From the NCBI GenBank assembly GCA_913063225.1, contig CAJXYP010000007.1, positions 1 through 64,000 of the forward strand: DNA of 64,000 nt. Direction: 5' to 3'. The first letter of the stretch is position 1. The number at the start of each line of letters is the position of its first letter. This stretch comes from an uncultured Cellvibrionales bacterium. GTDB taxonomy: Bacteria > Pseudomonadota > Gammaproteobacteria > Pseudomonadales > GM7GCV1. Shown piece by piece: positions 45,467 through 53,354 of the stretch. Position numbers and translations under genes: made by a program. The notes beneath the pieces were generated by a model. The model was not told the DNA's origin. It searched no databases and worked only from the letters and a program-made list of their open reading frames with translations.

Positions 45467-47446
45467 ATGAAAACAGGTATTCGCAGCTCGATTATTCTGA
45501 GCATCGCCGCTAGCTCAGCTAGCTTTGCCCAGACACAGGACATTCATGTTGAAGACGTTCTTGTATTTGGCCGCTCTTTAGAGCAAATCGGCAACGCCGA
45601 AGCTGCAAGTGAAGGTACAGTAGGTGGTGCAGATTTGGCCATTCGCCCACTGTTAAAGGTGGCAGAACTTTTAGAGGCGGTGCCCGGCATGGTGGCCGCA
45701 CAACATTCCGGCTCAGGTAAAGCCAACCAATATTTTATGCGCGGTTTTAACCTTGATCATGGTACCGACTTCACAAACTACGTCGACGACGTTCCTTTTA
45801 ATCTGAGGTCTCACGGACACGGCCAGGGCTATCTCGACGTAAACGGCCTGATTCCAGAAACTGTCGATCGCATCGACTACCGCAAAGGTACTTATCGCGC
45901 AGATACCGGTGACTTCTCTATGGCTGGCGCCTCTTTTATGAGCACCATTGACCATTTAGACGAATCTTTCGTGGCATTGGAGACAGGAGACTACGGCTGG
46001 CAGCGTTTGGCTGGTGGAACCACCTTTGAGTTGGCCGGTGGCGAACTAACCACTATCGCAGTAGCTAAATCATACGACGGCCCCTGGGAGCTCGAAGAAG
46101 ACTTGGACCACAAGTCCATCTGGAGCAAGTACGTCAAGGAAACCAGCTTCGGAACTCTGCGAGCCTCTACCTCGATCTACAGTGCGACATGGGCGCCCAC
46201 TGAGCAAATACCAGAAAGCGCAATTGGCACCGCAGTTTGTGAGGATGAGTTTTGTGCTTTGGACACCACCGCACGGGGCGAAACTGATCGCTGGATAAAT
46301 ACTCTGCAACTTGATGGAGACGACTGGCGCGCCAGCCTCTATGCGCAGTACTACGATTGGCAGATGAGCTCTGATCCAACCTATGCAGAGCAAATCAATC
46401 AATTTGACGAGCGTTGGACCTTCGGCGGACGCCTCGAGAAAGACTACGACCTCAGTTCAAACCTGACCGCCACTGCTGGAGGAGAGTTTCGCTACGACAA
46501 CGCCAGCGAAGTTGGTGTCGACTTTTATAACAACGGCGTTTTCTTAGCTGAGAACGGCAAAAACCAGATCAAAGAAACTTCTGTGGCGGTCTATGGCGAA
46601 CTGAACTATCGGGCAAGCGACAAACTACGAGTGTTGGCCGGATTACGCGCCGACACCTACAACTTCGATGTCACCGCTCTAAATACTCTAAGCCAAGAAG
46701 GCGAAGATTCAGACTCTATTATTTCACCTAAACTTGGACTCGCCTACAGACTGACCGATCAGGTAGAGGCCTATGCGAACTGGGGCTATGGATTCCACTC
46801 CAACGACGCCAGAGGTGTGGTCAACGATACCGACCCGGTTGATGGCTTAGTTAAAGGCGAAGGCTATGAAACCGGGATCCGTTTTGAAAATTCAGACGTT
46901 AAACTCACCGCAACCCTTTGGTGGTTGACCCTCGGCAGTGAACTAAGCTTTGTTGGCGACTCCAACTCGGTTGAACCCAAGGGCGGATCAGAGCGTGAAG
47001 GTTTGGAACTGGTGGCATTTTGGAACCCGGTAGACTGGCTGGCAATAGATGCGGTTTATGCAGTAAGTGACGCCAACTACACCGATCCGATTGAAGCCGG
47101 TGGCCCAAATATCGAAGGTGCTGTGGAAGATACCGGGCAAATAGGCATCACGGCTCATCTAGAAAAATGGGAGCTGAGCTCACGATTGCGCTACTTAGGC
47201 GAATACGCGCTTACTCCAGACAACGCAGAGCGCGCAGGATCCAGCACTTCACTCAATTTACGTGCTGCTCGAGAATTCGATAACTTCACTCTTTACGGCG
47301 AATTAATCAACGCCACGGATGAAAGTAACAAAGACATCGTCTACTTCTACGAAACCAATGTGACAGGCCTTGGGATATCTGAGGGCCGAGTAAGTCGAGC
47401 CAGCGAGCCACGTACCGTTCGACTTGGGGTAAAGTTTGAGTTCTAA
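45467..47446 (+). CDS. TonB-dependent receptor
   Basis: A 659-residue outer-membrane receptor with a signal peptide (MKTGIRSSIILSIAASSASF) and a plug domain (PLLKVAELLEAVPGMVAAQH, YFMRGFNLDHGTDFTNYVDD, VDRIDYRKGTYRADTG). The barrel ends in Phe (RLGVKFEF). The plug departs from the standard GPxxxLYG motif (RKGTYRADTGDFSMAG). It sits next to the membrane-anchored regulator and a DUF6152 gene, so the three may form a sensing-uptake unit. A strong terminator follows. Substrate unknown. Confidence 0.88.
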   Translation: MKTGIRSSIILSIAASSASFAQTQDIHVEDVLVFGRSLEQIGNAEAASEGTVGGADLAIRPLLKVAELLEAVPGMVAAQHSGSGKANQYFMRGFNLDHGTDFTNYVDDVPFNLRSHGHGQGYLDVNGLIPETVDRIDYRKGTYRADTGDFSMAGASFMSTIDHLDESFVALETGDYGWQRLAGGTTFELAGGELTTIAVAKSYDGPWELEEDLDHKSIWSKYVKETSFGTLRASTSIYSATWAPTEQIPESAIGTAVCEDEFCALDTTARGETDRWINTLQLDGDDWRASLYAQYYDWQMSSDPTYAEQINQFDERWTFGGRLEKDYDLSSNLTATAGGEFRYDNASEVGVDFYNNGVFLAENGKNQIKETSVAVYGELNYRASDKLRVLAGLRADTYNFDVTALNTLSQEGEDSDSIISPKLGLAYRLTDQVEAYANWGYGFHSNDARGVVNDTDPVDGLVKGEGYETGIRFENSDVKLTATLWWLTLGSELSFVGDSNSVEPKGGSEREGLELVAFWNPVDWLAIDAVYAVSDANYTDPIEAGGPNIEGAVEDTGQIGITAHLEKWELSSRLRYLGEYALTPDNAERAGSSTSLNLRAAREFDNFTLYGELINATDESNKDIVYFYETNVTGLGISEGRVSRASEPRTVRLGVKFEF

Positions 47447-47468
47447 ATAAATAGAGCAGAACAACAAA

Positions 47469-47500
47469 AAAGGGCAACCCATTTGAGTTGCCCTTTTTTA
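47469..47500. terminator. Rho-independent terminator after TonB receptor
   Basis: Seven-pair stem GGGCAAC/GTTGCCC followed by TTTTTT, with a matching A-run on the other side, so it may act in both directions. Confidence 0.9.
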
Positions 47501-47596
47501 TGGATATTATTACCTCACACTTAAATCAAATTTCTATGGTTTTGATCGGTTAAACTATCGCACCTGCTACTAAAAAACCCCAAGGTTTAAGTTTAA

Positions 47597-48082
47597 ATGG
47601 CGACAAAGCCAAAGAAACAAAATGACAATACTATCGCCCGCAACAAGCGCGCGAGCCATGACTATTTTCTGGAAGAGAAGATAGAGGCTGGTCTTGAGCT
47701 AACGGGCTGGGAAGTTAAAAGCTGCCGGGCCGGTAAGGTTCAGCTCACGGACTCCTACGTATTTTTTAAAAATGGTGAGGCCTGGTTATTGGGCACGCAA
47801 ATAACGCCTCTAAATACCGCATCTACACACTTTGTAACCGAACCTAAACGCTATCGAAAGCTACTGATGAAGCGCAAAGAAATCGACCACCTGGTAGGTG
47901 CTGTGGACCAAAAAGGCTATACCGCACTTTGTATTGGCATCTACTGGAAAGGCCATTTGGTAAAAGCGCAGATAGCGCTGGGTAAAGGTAAACAAGATCA
48001 CGACAAGCGCGATGCCATAAAAGATAGAGAATGGCAGCGCCAAAAGCAGCGCGTGCTGCGTAGCACCCTTAAAACGGGTTAA
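47597..48082 (+). CDS. smpB: SsrA-binding protein
   Basis: Binds tmRNA and brings it to stalled ribosomes. The 161-residue protein has the SmpB OB-fold blocks [40 protein letters not shown] and the basic C-terminal tail that enters the ribosomal A site ([20 protein letters not shown]). Its RNA partner ssrA is encoded 1.3 kb downstream on the same strand. The ribosome site is weak. Confidence 0.97.
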   Translation: MATKPKKQNDNTIARNKRASHDYFLEEKIEAGLELTGWEVKSCRAGKVQLTDSYVFFKNGEAWLLGTQITPLNTASTHFVTEPKRYRKLLMKRKEIDHLVGAVDQKGYTALCIGIYWKGHLVKAQIALGKGKQDHDKRDAIKDREWQRQKQRVLRSTLKTG

Positions 48083-48117
48083 ATCCTGGTTATCGGCCTA
48101 TAGATAAGTGCCAGACA

Positions 48118-48147
48118 AAAAAAGAGCCGCTATTGCGGCTCTTTTCA
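48118..48147. terminator. terminator between convergent smpB and Usp genes
   Basis: Nine-pair stem AAGAGCCGC/GCGGCTCTT with a four-base loop, preceded by an A-run and followed by TTTT-rich sequence. It can serve both convergent genes. Confidence 0.88.
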
Positions 48148-48163
48148 ATTTTGTCGACAGCTA

Positions 48164-48970
48164 TTAACCAATAGCCATTACGTCGCAATGTATCTTGCGG
48201 ACAATTCGACTAATAGTGCTTCCGCGCAGTACCCCCGCAATACCTTGTTTTCGAAGGGGAGCGATCATCACAATATCGGCCTTAACTTTTTTAGCGATCT
48301 TCGGCAGTACATCACTGATCTGGCCAGCAACCACATGTACATTTGAGTTAGGCACACCCGCCATCTTCATAATCTTGGTTCTATCCGGGAATTTAGCCTG
48401 ATCCTGGTAGGCGTTAACAATATGAACTTCCGAACCATATATCTTGGCTAAAGCCTTAGCCTGGGCAATGGTTTTCTTGGTGCGTTCGTCAAAAGCAGGG
48501 TCTTGGGTTTTTACCGTTGCCAAAATAACTTTGCGTGTTTCAGTATTGTCTTTTCGCGGGTGAATCAGTGAGATATTCACGGTTGAAGAACGTATTAACC
48601 GCCAAATTTGGTCGGTCAATACACGGTTACCCTGCTCATCTTCGTAAACAGGAACCATAACGAGATCTGGCTTTGATCGTTTAATTTCCGTCAAGACCGC
48701 ATCGGACCACTCGTCGTCCCAACTAATACAGAGCTCATGCTCTAGACCAACATCAGTCAAGGCAGACAAGGTATCTGAAATCCATTTAGGGTTCCGATAC
48801 ATAATAGGTGGCGTTTTCATCTGCTTATGTACTTCATGATCAACAGCCATAAAAACCGTCAAATGCGGTTTTTCGCCACGGCGTTCAGCATTAAAGCGCG
48901 CGCGATGCAGGGCCTGCTGTTTTTTCTGCGAAGGATCGACCAAAACCAAGATGCGAGAACTCAAAGACAT
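48164..48970 (-). CDS. tandem universal stress protein (UspA family)
   Basis: A 268-residue cytoplasmic protein with two UspA domains (about 5-135 and 150-268). The second keeps the ATP-binding G-x2-G-x9-G-S/T pattern in HVVAGQISDVLP and APLRKQGIAGVLRGSTISRI. The first domain reads ILVLVDPSQKKQQALHRARF and lacks an obvious nucleotide motif. UspE-like in architecture. Convergent with smpB. Confidence 0.9.
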   Translation of the reverse strand: MSLSSRILVLVDPSQKKQQALHRARFNAERRGEKPHLTVFMAVDHEVHKQMKTPPIMYRNPKWISDTLSALTDVGLEHELCISWDDEWSDAVLTEIKRSKPDLVMVPVYEDEQGNRVLTDQIWRLIRSSTVNISLIHPRKDNTETRKVILATVKTQDPAFDERTKKTIAQAKALAKIYGSEVHIVNAYQDQAKFPDRTKIMKMAGVPNSNVHVVAGQISDVLPKIAKKVKADIVMIAPLRKQGIAGVLRGSTISRIVRKIHCDVMAIG

Positions 48971-49420
48971 GTTTACTCCATAACAATCAATATACCGGGC
49001 CGTGCATCATACGAAATTCTTCGATACTTGGCATTTAAATTCCTTGACGGGCCCTAATCTAATAGTATGGTGCGATACCCGTTCTTTAACAGCATTGGAA
49101 CTCTCAGTTTGAGAGCACAATACCAACCAGTTTAAGACTCGTTTTGTTAAGGTTTATTGCAAAACCTGTTTAAAAACATAAAACGAGTGTTTTTGTGTCT
49201 GGCAAAGCGCGCAAGGCGAAGATAAGGGAACATTACAAATGTAAGTGACCGCATCTGAGACCGCAGTGCAATGTAGCCAGGCGCAAAAAGACGAAGTTTA
49301 AAACGCAGGATATTTTGGCTTCTGGCTAGGAGCACAAGTGAAAGCGAAGGCGTTTACATATTGTAAATGACTGAACTTGAGCGAAGTGCGACACCGCCAG
49401 AAACAAAATAGACAAGTTTT
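48971..49420. repeat. region upstream of ssrA with two degenerate tandem units
   Basis: 450 bases. A likely promoter lies at 49044-49071. From 49184 to 49413 two related units of about 105-110 bases follow each other (49184-49291 and 49305-49413). Each starts near TCTGGC, has a central AT-rich palindrome (TTACAAATGTAA at about 49234; TTTACATATTGTAAA at about 49358) followed by TGAC, and ends near CGCCAG/CCAGGC plus AAAATAGAC or AAAAAGAC. They look like copies of a short dispersed hairpin element rather than genes. Confidence 0.5.
49044..49071 (+). promoter_or_regulatory. candidate sigma-70 promoter upstream of ssrA
   Basis: TTGACG, 16-base spacer, TATGGT. It is the best sigma-70-like match in this gap, about 340 bases before the mature tmRNA; a nearer promoter was not recognised. 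Confidence 0.5.
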
Positions 49421-49813
49421 GGGGGCGATCTGGATTCGACGAGGATTGGATCGTAACAGGAGCATGCCGAGATGGTGACCAATCTCGTTAATAAAAGTCG
49501 CAAACTTATAGTTGCCAACGATGACAACTACGCGCTAGCTGCCTAAGAAACAGCGAATGCCATTTGACCGGAGCCGTTCTTGTGCGTCCGGAGATCCATC
49601 AACCTTCGGGTTGCGGCGGATCGCTCAGGTGTCATATCTCACAAGATCGCAGCGAAGTCTGTTTGGCGCGGACCTGCTAAAAACTTAGCCGAAATCGTCA
49701 ATAACGTCCTGGCCTTTGGGCTGTTAACGACTAAATAAATAGAAGGTGCTAAGCATGTAGCGCCTGTTGCGGAAGGTTCGCGGACGCGGGTTCAATTCCC
49801 GCCGCCTCCACCA
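49421..49813 (+). ncRNA. ssrA: transfer-messenger RNA
   Basis: tmRNA of about 393 bases with encoded CCA. The acceptor stem pairs the 5' GGGGGCG with CGCCUCC before ACCA, including the typical third-position G-U pair. The tRNA-like 5' part reads GATCTGGATTCGAC and the T-arm is CGGGTTCAATTCCCG. The tag frame, 49514-49546, is GCC AAC GAT GAC AAC TAC and encodes ANDDNYALAA then TAA, identical to the Pseudomonas-type tag. It rescues stalled ribosomes with SmpB (47597-48082). Confidence 0.97.
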
Positions 49814-49820
49814 ATAAACA

Positions 49821-49850
49821 ACCCTCACCGTTTTTCGGTGGGGGTTTTTT
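49821..49850 (+). terminator. Rho-independent terminator after ssrA
   Basis: Ten-pair stem ACCCTCACCG/CGGTGGGGGT with a T5 loop, followed by TTTTT. Confidence 0.9.
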
Positions 49851-49861
49851 ATTGGCCGATG

Positions 49862-49994
49862 TTTGCTGGAATGAAGCCGCGGAGCGGGTTCACAAAACGG
49901 CAGGGATAGTCGTTTTGGAGTGCCAAACGCAGTAAGGCAAGCCCGAAGGGCCGAGGTGCATGGATGCACCGAGTCAATTCCCGACGCCCCACCA
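49862..49994 (+). repeat. degenerate tmRNA-3'-end-like sequence with hairpins (possible att remnant)
   Basis: The stretch ends GAGTCAATTCCCGACGCCCC then ACCA, resembling the tmRNA 3' end (GGGTTCAATTCCCGCCGCCT then CCACCA). It is preceded by short hairpins (CCC-GAA-GGG, GTGCATGGATGCAC). A similar layout is seen at 55619-55770. A prophage or island inserting in ssrA could leave such a copy. Confidence 0.5.
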
Positions 49995-50021
49995 ACACAC
50001 CAACACACCAACACACCAACA
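49990..50021. repeat. four perfect tandem copies of an 8-base unit
   Basis: CACCAACA occurs four times in a row. The first copy overlaps the CCACCA end of the tmRNA-3'-like sequence, so it probably arose by slippage from that end. Confidence 0.9.
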
Positions 50022-50378
50022 TTAGCTAATTGTAAAACTAGCCTTTACTAGCCATTAGTTGTAACTCAGTACAAATCCCCGATTAGAATAATCGCATCAA
50101 ATCATATCCAGTATTCGCTGGTAATCGCCCTGCTTTGGTATTTCTTTAGAGGAGTTATGAGGCGCAGCTCTGTTGCTATCTAGTACCGTGTCCGGAGCAC
50201 CATCTCCATTTTTGTTAGAACTAATTCCAGTGTTTTGACTGCCTATAACCCCTCGTTATGATTCTGAGGTATTAGAAGTCACGCGAATCGACGCACTCAG
50301 ACCGCTCTAAACCCTAATATATACTCTCACTCAAACTGAGCTGTCTTATTCAAGAGATGGCAGATTTCGGGGGGGGGA
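50022..50378. other. intergenic region before the TPR gene
   Basis: About 357 bases with no gene found. The last ten bases before the next start contain nine consecutive G residues (50369-50377), which also serve as the Shine-Dalgarno region. Confidence 0.4.
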
Positions 50379-51992
50379 ATGAATCACAAAACAAACTTTG
50401 TAGGTCTCAACAGCATTTTGATGCTGATCGCGCTATGCGCCTTATTGCTCAATAGCATTCCGGCCCGCGCGCAGCCTGTAGATGACTTGGAAAGCCTTTT
50501 AGCGGAACCTTTTCCGCTGGCTTCTTCTGCGCTGGGCAACTACACGTTCCTGGTTTCTACAGATGTCCCTGAAGCTCAGGCTTACTTTGACCAAGGCATG
50601 CAACTGATGTTTGCCTATGGCAAATATGAAGCAGTCCGGTCTTTTCGCGAGTCACAACAACGCGATCCGGATTGCGCCATGTGTTATTGGGGCGAAGCTT
50701 GGTCTTGGGGTTCGTATCTAAATGTAGCCATGTCTGAAGCCGACGCCCCTTATGCCTATGCCGCAATACAAAGGGCGATAGAGCTCCGTTCAAGAGCAAC
50801 CGAGCGGGAGCAGGCCTATATCGATGCACTTTCCGTGCGATACCTAGCTGATTTTGACCCTGAACTAAGCCGAGTTCAGAGCGAAGCCTATGCTGAAGCC
50901 ATGGCGGGGTTAGCCGACACTTACCCCGATGACTTGGATGCCGCTACTCTCTATGCAGATTCCTTATTTCTGCTAGAAGAACGCCGCGGATATCGTGATA
51001 TTGCCAATCCCCAAGTCGTGCGTATTCATTCTATTCTAGAAGGGGTATTGGAACGGGATATTCGTCATCCATATGCCTGCCATCTGTATATTCATGCAAC
51101 AGAATCTACTACTAAGCCTGAACTAGCAGAACCCTGTTCAGAATTTATGGGCAATGCCATTCCCGGTGCGAGCCATCTCAATCACATGCCATCTCATACC
51201 TGGAACGAAATCGGGCGCTGGGGCGATAGCGTTAGGGCCAACTTGCAAGCCTGGCATACAGACCAGAAAGCTGCCTTTGGTGAAGGCGTTGCCATTTATC
51301 CAACTCATAACCTGCAAATGCTACTTTTTGCCGCATCTATGGACGGCCAGGGTGCTATCGCCACTCAGGCAGGAAGAGACTTGTCCAAGCTGCTTGGCAA
51401 CAATATGTTCCAACTATTAACCCTGCTGCGTTTTGGACGGTTTGATGAAATCTTGCTGATTACAGAGCGTCCCGAAGCTGATTACCCTGCCGGCGTATGG
51501 GACTTTGCTCAAGGCTATGCCAACCTCAAGACAGGCGAAGTGGCATTTGCTCGGGCACACCTTGCCCGACTCACCAGTATTGCCGAGACCACTGATGCCA
51601 TGTTTCGTTTCGATCCTGCCAGCCGTCTATTATCAGTTCTGCAAGAAATACTGCAGGGCGAAATTGACTTGCAAGAAGGTGACCTCAGAAATGCGATCAG
51701 GGCGTTTGAACGATCGGTTGAGTATGAGGATGCTCTTGGTTACGACGAACCCGAACCACTTCCTTTTGCCGCACGTCATTGGCTAGGTGCGGCTTTGCTC
51801 GAAGCCGAACGCTATCGGGATGCGGAACGTGTCTATCGCGAGGAACTGTTGGATCATCCACACAATGGCTGGTCCCTGTATGGCCTGCAAAAAGCCTTGG
51901 CGGCTCAGAACAAGGCCGATACTGCTGTCGATGAAGACTTCCAGAACAGCTGGGCTAGAACTGACGTATGGATCAGGTCGTCACGATTTTGA
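50379..51992 (+). CDS. exported TPR-repeat protein
   Basis: A 537-residue protein with a long N-terminal signal (ILMLIALCALLLNSIPARAQ). TPR-like helices run through the rest, including YGKYEAVRSFRESQQRDPDC, AMCYWGEAWSWGSYLNVAMS, and, at the end, AERVYREELLDHPHNGWSLY. It belongs to a group of periplasmic TPR proteins of unknown function; CAMCYWGEA and HATESTTKPELA are characteristic. The nine-G tract at 50369-50377 is its ribosome site. It lies in the possible ssrA-linked island, beside the PQQ dehydrogenase. Confidence 0.85.
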   Translation: MNHKTNFVGLNSILMLIALCALLLNSIPARAQPVDDLESLLAEPFPLASSALGNYTFLVSTDVPEAQAYFDQGMQLMFAYGKYEAVRSFRESQQRDPDCAMCYWGEAWSWGSYLNVAMSEADAPYAYAAIQRAIELRSRATEREQAYIDALSVRYLADFDPELSRVQSEAYAEAMAGLADTYPDDLDAATLYADSLFLLEERRGYRDIANPQVVRIHSILEGVLERDIRHPYACHLYIHATESTTKPELAEPCSEFMGNAIPGASHLNHMPSHTWNEIGRWGDSVRANLQAWHTDQKAAFGEGVAIYPTHNLQMLLFAASMDGQGAIATQAGRDLSKLLGNNMFQLLTLLRFGRFDEILLITERPEADYPAGVWDFAQGYANLKTGEVAFARAHLARLTSIAETTDAMFRFDPASRLLSVLQEILQGEIDLQEGDLRNAIRAFERSVEYEDALGYDEPEPLPFAARHWLGAALLEAERYRDAERVYREELLDHPHNGWSLYGLQKALAAQNKADTAVDEDFQNSWARTDVWIRSSRF

Positions 51993-51999
51993 ATCAAAG

Positions 52000-52029
52000 G
52001 GGTTAGATTCAACTCCCTCCTTCCCACCA
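52000..52029 (+). repeat. tRNA/tmRNA-3'-end-like sequence after the TPR gene
   Basis: Eight bases past the TPR stop, GGGGTTAGATTCAACTCC (52000s) then CTCCTTCCCACCA ends in CCACCA and contains a T-arm-like TTCAA. It resembles the tmRNA 3' end and the other two degenerate copies at 49971 and 55750, and may be another attachment-site remnant. Confidence 0.4.
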
Positions 52030-52034
52030 AAAAC

Positions 52035-52066
52035 AGAAAGCCCAACCTTTTATGGTTGGGCTTTCT
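52035..52066. terminator. strong hairpin terminator between convergent genes
   Basis: Thirteen-pair perfect stem AGAAAGCCCAACC/GGTTGGGCTTTCT with a six-base loop, placed between the ends of the TPR and PQQ-dehydrogenase genes. The T-run is short. Confidence 0.85.
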
Positions 52067-52104
52067 ACTTGAAGCATCTAGTGAGTGCCGCTCAGCGGTT
52101 TTAA

Positions 52105-53247
52105 CTATTCCGGGGCGGTGAGCTTGATTAGATTGCCGAGACCACCGCGGCCATCTCTTCCATCTTCTAGAAGCCAGATAGCACCATCGGGGCCTTGCTC
52201 CACTTCACGAATTCTACGGTCCATCTCAAAGCGCTCTGCTTCCCATGCTGTGTCGCCATTAAAATCTACCCGAATTAGGGCCAGAGAAGACAGTCCTCCG
52301 ACAAAGGCATCACCTCGCCATTGAGGGAATTCGTCGCCGCTATAAAACATCATGCTTGAGGGAGAAATAACCGGGCTCCAGGTTATCTCGGGAGGAGAAA
52401 ATTCACGTCGCGTATCATGGTCTGGGATGTCCCGCCCACTGTAATGGTCTCCGTTGGAAACCTCTGGGTAGCCATAATTCGAGCCGCGCCTAACCAGATT
52501 TAGTTCATCACCACCAGCAGGGCCCATTTCCACAACCCACAGCCGACTACTTTCGTCAAATGCTATTCCGAGGGGGTTTCGATGCCCAAGCGACCAGATT
52601 TCGGAAGTAACCGCACCGCCAAAAGGGAATGGGTTACCCTCTGCAGCAGAACCGTCTTCAGTTAGCCGTACGACTTTACCCAAATTCGATTCCATGTCCT
52701 GAGCCGGATCAAATTTCTGGCGTTCGCCAGAGCTTATCCATAGATTTCCGTCGGGACCAAATACGATTCGGTGACCATAGTGCCCTTGCCCCGTCACTTT
52801 AGGAACTTGTCGCCAAACCACTTCCACGTCGGTTAATTGACCACCATCAGCGGTCAACTCTAACTTTGCACGAGCCACTGCAGCTCCAGCCGTATCTCCC
52901 GGGCCGGCTTCCGCGTAGCTCATGTAAAGCATCTGATTGCGTTCAAAATCAGGGTGCAAGACGATATCGCCAAGACCACCTTGGCCGCCATAAGAAACAT
53001 CCGGAACTCCAGAGACATCGCCAAGTAACTGTCCGTCTTGATCCAATAGCTTAATAGCGCCAGCCATCTCGCTAAGTAAGAGTCGATTATCGGGAAGAAA
53101 TTCGAGCGCCCAAGGCGCCTGATACTGTCCGACAATAGTGGTATCGAATTCCGAGCTTTGCGCGCTTGCGCCATTGCTCAGGTTAAGGCCAAAAAACAGG
53201 CCCGCAAGTGCAAATAACCGAAAAAAAGGATTTGAAAATTTCAACAT
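52105..53247 (-). CDS. PQQ-dependent aldose sugar dehydrogenase (soluble, periplasmic)
   Basis: A 380-residue six-bladed beta-propeller of the sGDH/sorbosone-dehydrogenase family. It has a signal peptide (LFALAGLFFGLNLSNGASAQ). Conserved blocks are APWALEFLPDNRLLLSEMAG, GGQGGLGDIVLHPDFERNQM, YGHRIVFGPDGNLWISSGER (catalytic His), LGHRNPLGIAFDE, EMGPAGGDELNLVRRGSNYG, and VISPSSMMFYSG. It oxidises aldoses to lactones using PQQ and calcium, feeding electrons to the respiratory chain. Convergent with the TPR gene. The PQQ synthesis genes are not in this window. Confidence 0.92.
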   Translation of the reverse strand: MLKFSNPFFRLFALAGLFFGLNLSNGASAQSSEFDTTIVGQYQAPWALEFLPDNRLLLSEMAGAIKLLDQDGQLLGDVSGVPDVSYGGQGGLGDIVLHPDFERNQMLYMSYAEAGPGDTAGAAVARAKLELTADGGQLTDVEVVWRQVPKVTGQGHYGHRIVFGPDGNLWISSGERQKFDPAQDMESNLGKVVRLTEDGSAAEGNPFPFGGAVTSEIWSLGHRNPLGIAFDESSRLWVVEMGPAGGDELNLVRRGSNYGYPEVSNGDHYSGRDIPDHDTRREFSPPEITWSPVISPSSMMFYSGDEFPQWRGDAFVGGLSSLALIRVDFNGDTAWEAERFEMDRRIREVEQGPDGAIWLLEDGRDGRGGLGNLIKLTAPE

Positions 53248-53354
53248 ATTTGGCCTTATCTGAAGTCTACTAATTAGTCTAAATTTGAATAAAACGGAAA
53301 TTGAAGGACATCCGAGTCTGAACAGATTTGCGATCTAGCTACTGCCCGATTCAT

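Noticed and set aside
49724-50014. Minus-strand frame containing WWRRRELNPRPRTFR
   Set aside because: It is antisense to the tmRNA 3' end and the following repeats. This peptide is a well-known spurious translation of tRNA-like sequence.
49980-50025. CRISPR-like array
   Set aside because: The eight-base repeats are directly tandem with no spacers.
51990-52030. A complete tRNA gene after the TPR gene
   Set aside because: Only a 3'-end-like stretch with CCACCA is present; no D-arm or anticodon arm precedes it because the TPR coding sequence runs up to it.
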